Source: Candidatus Stahliibacteriota bacterium CG08_land_8_20_14_0_20_40_26 (GTDB lineage: Bacteria > Hydrothermota > UBA3073). From it: 10,065 bases of DNA. Below are positions 7,888-10,065 of this stretch, piece after piece; within the stretch, counting starts at the first letter, position 1, and every line of letters begins with the position of its first letter. Where the stretch lies: positions 1 through 10,065 of the forward strand of contig PEYP01000039.1 in assembly GCA_002774315.1 (NCBI GenBank). The letters run 5' to 3'. Made by a program: the position numbers and the translations under genes. The notes under the pieces are model-generated. The model saw only the letters and a list, made by a program, of their open reading frames with translations. It was not told the DNA's origin and did not search any database.

Positions 7888-7904
7888 GCAGAAAATTCCC
7901 TCTT
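7869..7904 (-). terminator. Intrinsic terminator of the cvpA-family gene
   Basis: Reading the minus strand, AAGAGGGAA (7896-7904) pairs perfectly with TTCCCTCTT (7873-7881) across a 14-nt loop, and the stem is followed directly by further T residues (7869-7872). It lies about 75 nt after the cvpA stop. On the plus strand the stem is followed by TAAAAAA, not a T-run, so it should not terminate the opposite direction well. Confidence 0.75.
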
Positions 7905-7977
7905 AAAAAATCCACTACAAAGACAAAAAGTCCAATGTCAAGACCTGGCCCTTTCCCTTTTAACCAGGATTTTAGTT

Positions 7978-8472
7978 TCAATCCTTTTTAAGCAAGTCTT
8001 CATAGTGATGCCCTGGATTCGGAAAGTATTTCTTAAAGAAACTTCCCGAAGACAGTATCCCCGGAGCAAACCGGGAATTGGCTATTACATCCTCTCCATT
8101 TGGAGCAAACGAGAGAATTAAGATGCAGATGACCCAGTTTATAAAGACCCCGATGATAAAGCCAAATATCAGCCCAAATATCCTATCTATCCACCCCAAT
8201 GAAGCGAATACGATAATCTTACGAATTATAAAACCAATTATAGTTATAACAATCGCCACAATGAAGAAAATGAAAATAAAACTCAGGATATTTGAAAGGG
8301 TGGGGTTGTTGAACGGAAGATGCGTGGCAAATTGCCTGAAGGTGCTTGATGCTATCCAGATACCCGCTATGAGAGCAATGATTCCAAACACCGATCTAAT
8401 CAAGCCCTTAATAATTCCATAAATAGCAGCGATAACAAGCACTGCAAAAATCATAATATCTAACCAGACCAT
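7978..8472 (-). CDS. cvpA: CvpA-family inner-membrane protein
   Basis: A 164-residue protein with four hydrophobic segments (about 4-22, 27-42, 61-88 and 99-122), conserved glycine-rich turns (GIIKGLIRSVFG near 19-30; DRIFGLIFGFIIG at 96-108) and a short polar C-terminus. This matches the CvpA/colicin V production family in length, topology and the opening MVWLDI. Such proteins sit in the inner membrane and affect colicin V export or envelope homeostasis; the biochemical activity is not settled. I chose the ATG at 8472 because AGAGGGGG stands just upstream and family members begin with an xWLDI motif. An in-frame GTG at 8502 would only add codons from a CACTGATT repeat. A terminator follows at 7869-7904. 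No strong promoter is visible upstream, only repeat DNA. Confidence 0.85.
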   Translation of the reverse strand: MVWLDIMIFAVLVIAAIYGIIKGLIRSVFGIIALIAGIWIASSTFRQFATHLPFNNPTLSNILSFIFIFFIVAIVITIIGFIIRKIIVFASLGWIDRIFGLIFGFIIGVFINWVICILILSFAPNGEDVIANSRFAPGILSSGSFFKKYFPNPGHHYEDLLKKD

Positions 8473-8490
8473 ACCACCCCCTCTTTTAGC

Positions 8491-8517
8491 CACTGATTTC
8501 ACTGATTACACAGATTT
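8491..8517. repeat. 9-bp tandem repeat CACTGATTN
   Basis: Three consecutive 9-mers, CACTGATTT, CACTGATTA and CACAGATTT, run up to the upstream side of the cvpA start. Inverted relatives (AATCAG, AATTAGTG, AATCTGTG) follow at 8522-8557, making the whole block a loose palindrome. The repeat encodes the false N-terminal extension of the cvpA frame. Confidence 0.65.
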
Positions 8518-8519
8518 AT

Positions 8520-8660
8520 TTAATCAGCAAAATCCCTTAAAATTAGTGCAATCTGTGTTTCCAGAAAACCTGGACCCAGTTCTCTATGTATTTTCATTCC
8601 GATACCAACGATCTTATAAGTTATCTCTTCATGAAGAAATTCTTCTTTTCTTTGACTCAT
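8520..8660 (-). pseudogene. 5' remnant of a GxxExxY-family gene
   Basis: Starting at ATG 8658-8660 on the minus strand, 34 codons give a clear GxxExxY-family N-terminus, including EEITYKIVGIGMKIHRELGP and GFLE. The family, of PD-(D/E)XK nuclease-like proteins of about 120-130 residues, is named for the G-x-x-E-x-x-Y motif. Here the match stops right after the E (codon 8559-8561), where the frame enters a CACAGATT repeat, reads TQIALILRDFAD and stops at 8520. The Tyr of the motif and the entire nuclease core are missing, and no Shine-Dalgarno is visible. It sits between 19-bp direct repeats (8539-8557 and 8684-8702). I read it as a deletion remnant, not a working small gene. Confidence 0.7.
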
Positions 8661-8702
8661 ATTTTTTGATTACGTGGATTTTAAAAATCAGTCTAATCTG
8701 TG
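8539..8702. repeat. Direct repeats bracketing the GxxExxY remnant
   Basis: AAAATTAGTGCAATCTGTG (8539-8557) and AAAATCAGTCTAATCTGTG (8684-8702) match at 16 of 19 positions in the same orientation, 145 bp apart. The right copy lies just before the remnant's start codon and the left copy begins where its homology ends. Confidence 0.65.
8668..8698. repeat. 9-bp-periodic imperfect palindrome
   Basis: GATTA-CGTG-GATTTT and AAAATC-AGTC-TAATC pair around a single A, leaving a 4-nt internal mismatch. Read along one strand, the same block is a 9-mer series (GATTACGTG, GATTTTAAA, AATCAGTCT, AATCTGTGC). It lies directly upstream of the GxxExxY remnant start. Confidence 0.55.
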
Positions 8703-8707
8703 CAATC

Positions 8708-8726
8708 CCTGCCTGCGGTAGGCAGG
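8708..8726. repeat. Short palindromic repeat element, copy 2
   Basis: CCTGCCTGCGGTAGGCAGG has the same 7-bp arms as copy 1 and a 5-nt loop, so it differs only in the loop. It too follows a TCTGTG-type repeat (AATCTGTGCAATC). Confidence 0.75.
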
Positions 8727-8730
8727 TAAG

Positions 8731-8768
8731 CCTTTGGAATTAAGACGCCTGCCTTTGGAATTAAGGCG
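8731..8768. repeat. 17-bp direct repeat, two copies
   Basis: CCTTTGGAATTAAGACG (8731-8747) recurs as CCTTTGGAATTAAGGCG (8752-8768), one mismatch, period 21. The second copy is the left arm of the palindrome at 8754-8807. Confidence 0.7.
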
Positions 8769-8807
8769 TAAGCCTTTTATATAAAACCCTTACGGGTGAA
8801 TTCCAAA
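8754..8807. repeat. 54-bp imperfect palindrome
   Basis: The 27-nt arms 8754-8780 and 8781-8807 meet at the perfect 12-bp centre TTTTATATAAAA (8775-8786) and pair at 22 of 27 positions, including TTTGGAATT with AATTCCAAA at the ends and CGTAAG with CTTACG in the middle. It could form a long hairpin in RNA or a cruciform. No open frame or terminator T-run is attached. Confidence 0.65.
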
Positions 8808-8812
8808 TCCTT

Positions 8813-8838
8813 ACGGATTAACTCCACGGATTAACTCC
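8813..8838. repeat. 13-bp perfect tandem duplication
   Basis: ACGGATTAACTCC occurs twice back to back (8813-8825, 8826-8838) with no mismatch, just right of the 54-bp palindrome. It looks like recent slippage. Confidence 0.8.
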
Positions 8839-8841
8839 AAT

Positions 8842-8860
8842 CTACCTGTCGGTAGACAGG
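8842..8860. repeat. Short palindromic repeat element, diverged copy 3
   Basis: CTACCTGTCGGTAGACAGG matches 16 of 19 positions of copy 1 (139-157). CCTGTC pairs with GACAGG around GGTA. One substitution in each arm is compensatory (GCC to GTC, GGC to GAC), keeping the stem paired. Confidence 0.65.
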
Positions 8861-8868
8861 CTTGCTGC

Positions 8869-8906
8869 ACGGTTGTTTTTGCACAACCGTAGGAGGTCAC
8901 TCCTAC
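8869..8906. repeat. Two joined hairpins
   Basis: ACGGTTGT (8869-8876) pairs with ACAACCGT (8883-8890) over a 6-nt loop. GTAGGAG (8889-8895) pairs with CTCCTAC (8900-8906) over a GTCA loop. The two stems share two bases. No T-run follows on the plus strand, so I do not call a terminator. Confidence 0.6.
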
Positions 8907-8913
8907 AAAAGCC

Positions 8914-9095
8914 GTAAATCGTTAATCGTAAGGTGTAAGAAATGAATAGTAAACAGTTCGTGCCCGTGGACCGATTCGTGTTTGTGACCCGTAAAGCGTA
9001 AGGAGTAAAGCGTTAAGCGTAAAGTGTAAGGAGTAAGGCGTTAGGCGAACGCAACCTACAATCTAAAATCTCCAATCTTCAATCTGCAATCTATA
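8914..9095. repeat. 182-bp tract with unbroken 7-bp periodicity
   Basis: From 8914 the sequence divides into 26 heptamers in one register: GTAAATC, GTTAATC, GTAAGGT, GTAAGAA near the start; a more degenerate middle; eight clean units at 8991-9046 (such as GTAAAGC, GTAAGGA, GTTAGGC); then ATCTAAA, ATCTCCA, ATCTTCA, ATCTGCA, ATCTATA at 9061-9095. The consensus changes from GTAARGC to ATCTNCA while the phase holds. The last unit covers the stop codon of the permease gene (9091-9093). Confidence 0.75.
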
Positions 9096-10065
9096 CGAAT
9101 GCCTCTCCGCGCTCTCTGGTGGATAGAAGCACTATATCCCTCAGTTCTTCTTTGTTCCTTGCTTGAAGCCAGCGTTTATCAAAATCGGGTTCTTGCGTAA
9201 TCTGGGCTATTGACATAAGGGTACGAAGGTGGAAGTTGCGCTCATCGCTTGAACCCGCAAATACAAATGCAACATAGACAGGGGGTAGTGTAGGAGAGAA
9301 TTTGATACCCTCTTTGCACCTTACAAGTAGAATCTCAAACTTCTTTTCACCCGGAATGATTATATGAGGGACTGCAAGCCCTGGACGGAGGGCAGTAGTG
9401 GATTCTTTCTCCCTTTTAATAAATAATCCATAGAGTTCGTCTTCTGATATGTTAATACGTTTTGATAAAGAACGGGATATCTTCTTAAAGAATTCATTAA
9501 GTGACAGTGGTCCTTTGAGATCAAGGATATCGCAGTCCTTTATCAGCCTGTCAAATCTATCCTCTACTATCTCATCCCTCTCAAGGAGTATCTCTCTCAA
9601 TTCATTCTCAAGCGAACGACTGGGGAACTCTGTCGCGGTTGCACGTTCCACTAGATGAACGAGTGCCGATGTCCTTGCCTTTCTTCCCTTTGCATATGTG
9701 AAATACCAGATTACTCCAAATAGAATAAAACCTGCAGTTAAGAGAAGCGGGAGTTTCCCCATCTCAAAGATAAGGAACATATATCCTATTATTCCTATGA
9801 TCTGCATCCATGGATAAAATGGGCACTTGAAGGTCGGTCTATAGTTTCTTATCTTACTCTCCCTCATAACGATAAGGGATAGATTGTTCAAGATGAATAA
9901 TACAAGATGCATTGTTGAGGCAGCTTTTACAAGTTCTTCAAGGTGCAGGAAGAGAATTGCAAAGACCATAAATCCGCTTGTAAATAGTATAGATACATAG
10001 GGAGTTTTAAATCTATAGCCCGTCTTTTCAAATCCACTGGGCAGAAGTCTATCTCGAGACATCGC
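9091..10065 (-). CDS. APC-family permease with C-terminal PTS EIIA domain (partial)
   Basis: Only the last 324 residues are in the window; the start lies beyond the right edge. The visible part opens in the A-MSRDRLLP loop typical of APC amino-acid/polyamine permeases, followed by four membrane segments (about residues 21-40, 48-66, 85-100 and 104-121, counting from the Met at 10062), consistent with TM9-TM12. A cytosolic linker leads to a type-2 (fructose/mannitol) EIIA-like domain at about 175-320: REKESTTALRPG, then GLAVPH with candidate phospho-His H233, and FHLRTLMSIAQI with H278 where the family has a second His. The transporter likely moves an amino acid or related cation, and the EIIA-like domain may regulate it by phosphorylation; substrate and any phosphate donor are unknown. 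The Met at 10062 is internal, not the start. Confidence 0.85.
   Translation of the reverse strand, partial: AMSRDRLLPSGFEKTGYRFKTPYVSILFTSGFMVFAILFLHLEELVKAASTMHLVLFILNNLSLIVMRESKIRNYRPTFKCPFYPWMQIIGIIGYMFLIFEMGKLPLLLTAGFILFGVIWYFTYAKGRKARTSALVHLVERATATEFPSRSLENELREILLERDEIVEDRFDRLIKDCDILDLKGPLSLNEFFKKISRSLSKRINISEDELYGLFIKREKESTTALRPGLAVPHIIIPGEKKFEILLVRCKEGIKFSPTLPPVYVAFVFAGSSDERNFHLRTLMSIAQITQEPDFDKRWLQARNKEELRDIVLLSTRERGEAFV

Larger units (their letters stand above)
8473..9090. other. Gene-poor repeat mosaic
   Basis: These 618 bases between cvpA and the permease gene hold no intact gene. In order they contain a 9-bp tandem repeat, the remnant of a GxxExxY gene between direct repeats, a second 9-bp-periodic palindrome, two palindromic elements, direct repeats around a 54-bp palindrome, a 13-bp tandem, two joined hairpins and a long 7-bp-periodic tract. 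The open frame at 8546-8743 (+) is antisense to the remnant and is not a gene. Confidence 0.75.

Noticed and set aside
7914..7941. Second minus-strand promoter (TTGACA, 16 bp, TGTAGT)
   Set aside because: The -10 is poor, and any transcript would run straight into the terminator at 7869-7904; the promoter at 7859-7887 is better placed.
7763..7981. 72-residue open frame on the - strand between cvpA and the ATPase gene
   Set aside because: It spans the terminator and promoter of its neighbours, has no ribosome binding site and no recognisable family.
8473..8502. GTG start at 8502 giving CvpA ten extra residues
   Set aside because: The extra codons come from the CACTGATT repeat; ATG 8472 has a strong Shine-Dalgarno and matches the usual CvpA N-terminus.
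8546..8743. 65-residue open frame on the + strand
   Set aside because: It is antisense to the GxxExxY remnant and passes through two repeats; no coding evidence.
8491..9095. CRISPR array
   Set aside because: Repeats are 7-19 bp, degenerate and tandem or palindromic, with no unique spacers of constant length and no cas genes nearby.

Overview
The window looks like chromosomal DNA from an uncultured, AT-leaning bacterium. Its promoters are of the bacterial sigma70 type (TTGACT, 17-bp spacer, TATAAT-like), the genes use many AGA/AGG and ATA codons, and the intergenic DNA is full of short degenerate 7-, 9- and 10-bp repeats. From memory of such genomes, these repeats (CACAGATT-type, CCTGCC...GGCAGG palindromes, GTAAGGC heptamers, a GxxExxY gene remnant) fit candidate-phylum bacteria such as Omnitrophota- or Desantisbacteria-like lineages. 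The phylum cannot be fixed from the sequence alone.

Layout. Positions 1-507 hold no gene but contain repeats and two divergent promoters: one points left to something outside the window, and one drives the operon to the right. The operon (508-6401, + strand) has two overlapping genes, a 314-residue TPR protein and a 1652-residue protein. The large protein has a PglY/BrxC-type (DUF6079-like) P-loop ATPase at its N-terminus and a PglZ-type alkaline-phosphatase-fold domain with all expected metal ligands at its extreme C-terminus. In BREX/Pgl phage defence these are two separate proteins working with a PglX methyltransferase. Here they are one chain beside a TPR protein, with no methyltransferase, BrxA, BrxB, BrxL or helicase visible. 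This is the strongest candidate for an undescribed system.

Converging on the operon from the right are an Archaeal-ATPase-family (PF01637-type) P-loop protein (6537-7703, - strand) and a CvpA-family membrane protein (7978-8472, - strand). Between them, the terminator of cvpA and the promoter of the ATPase gene use the same bases.

Positions 8473-9090 form a gene-poor repeat mosaic. It holds a decayed 5' fragment of a GxxExxY gene between 19-bp direct repeats, two copies of a short palindromic element (a third is at 138-157), a 54-bp palindrome, paired hairpins and a 182-bp tract with unbroken 7-bp periodicity. That tract runs across the stop codon of the last gene (9091 to the right edge, - strand, partial), which encodes the C-terminal part of an APC-family amino-acid permease fused to a type-2 PTS EIIA domain.

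The TPR and PglY-PglZ genes clearly work together, being translationally coupled behind one promoter. The ATPase, CvpA and permease genes look independent of them and of one another.
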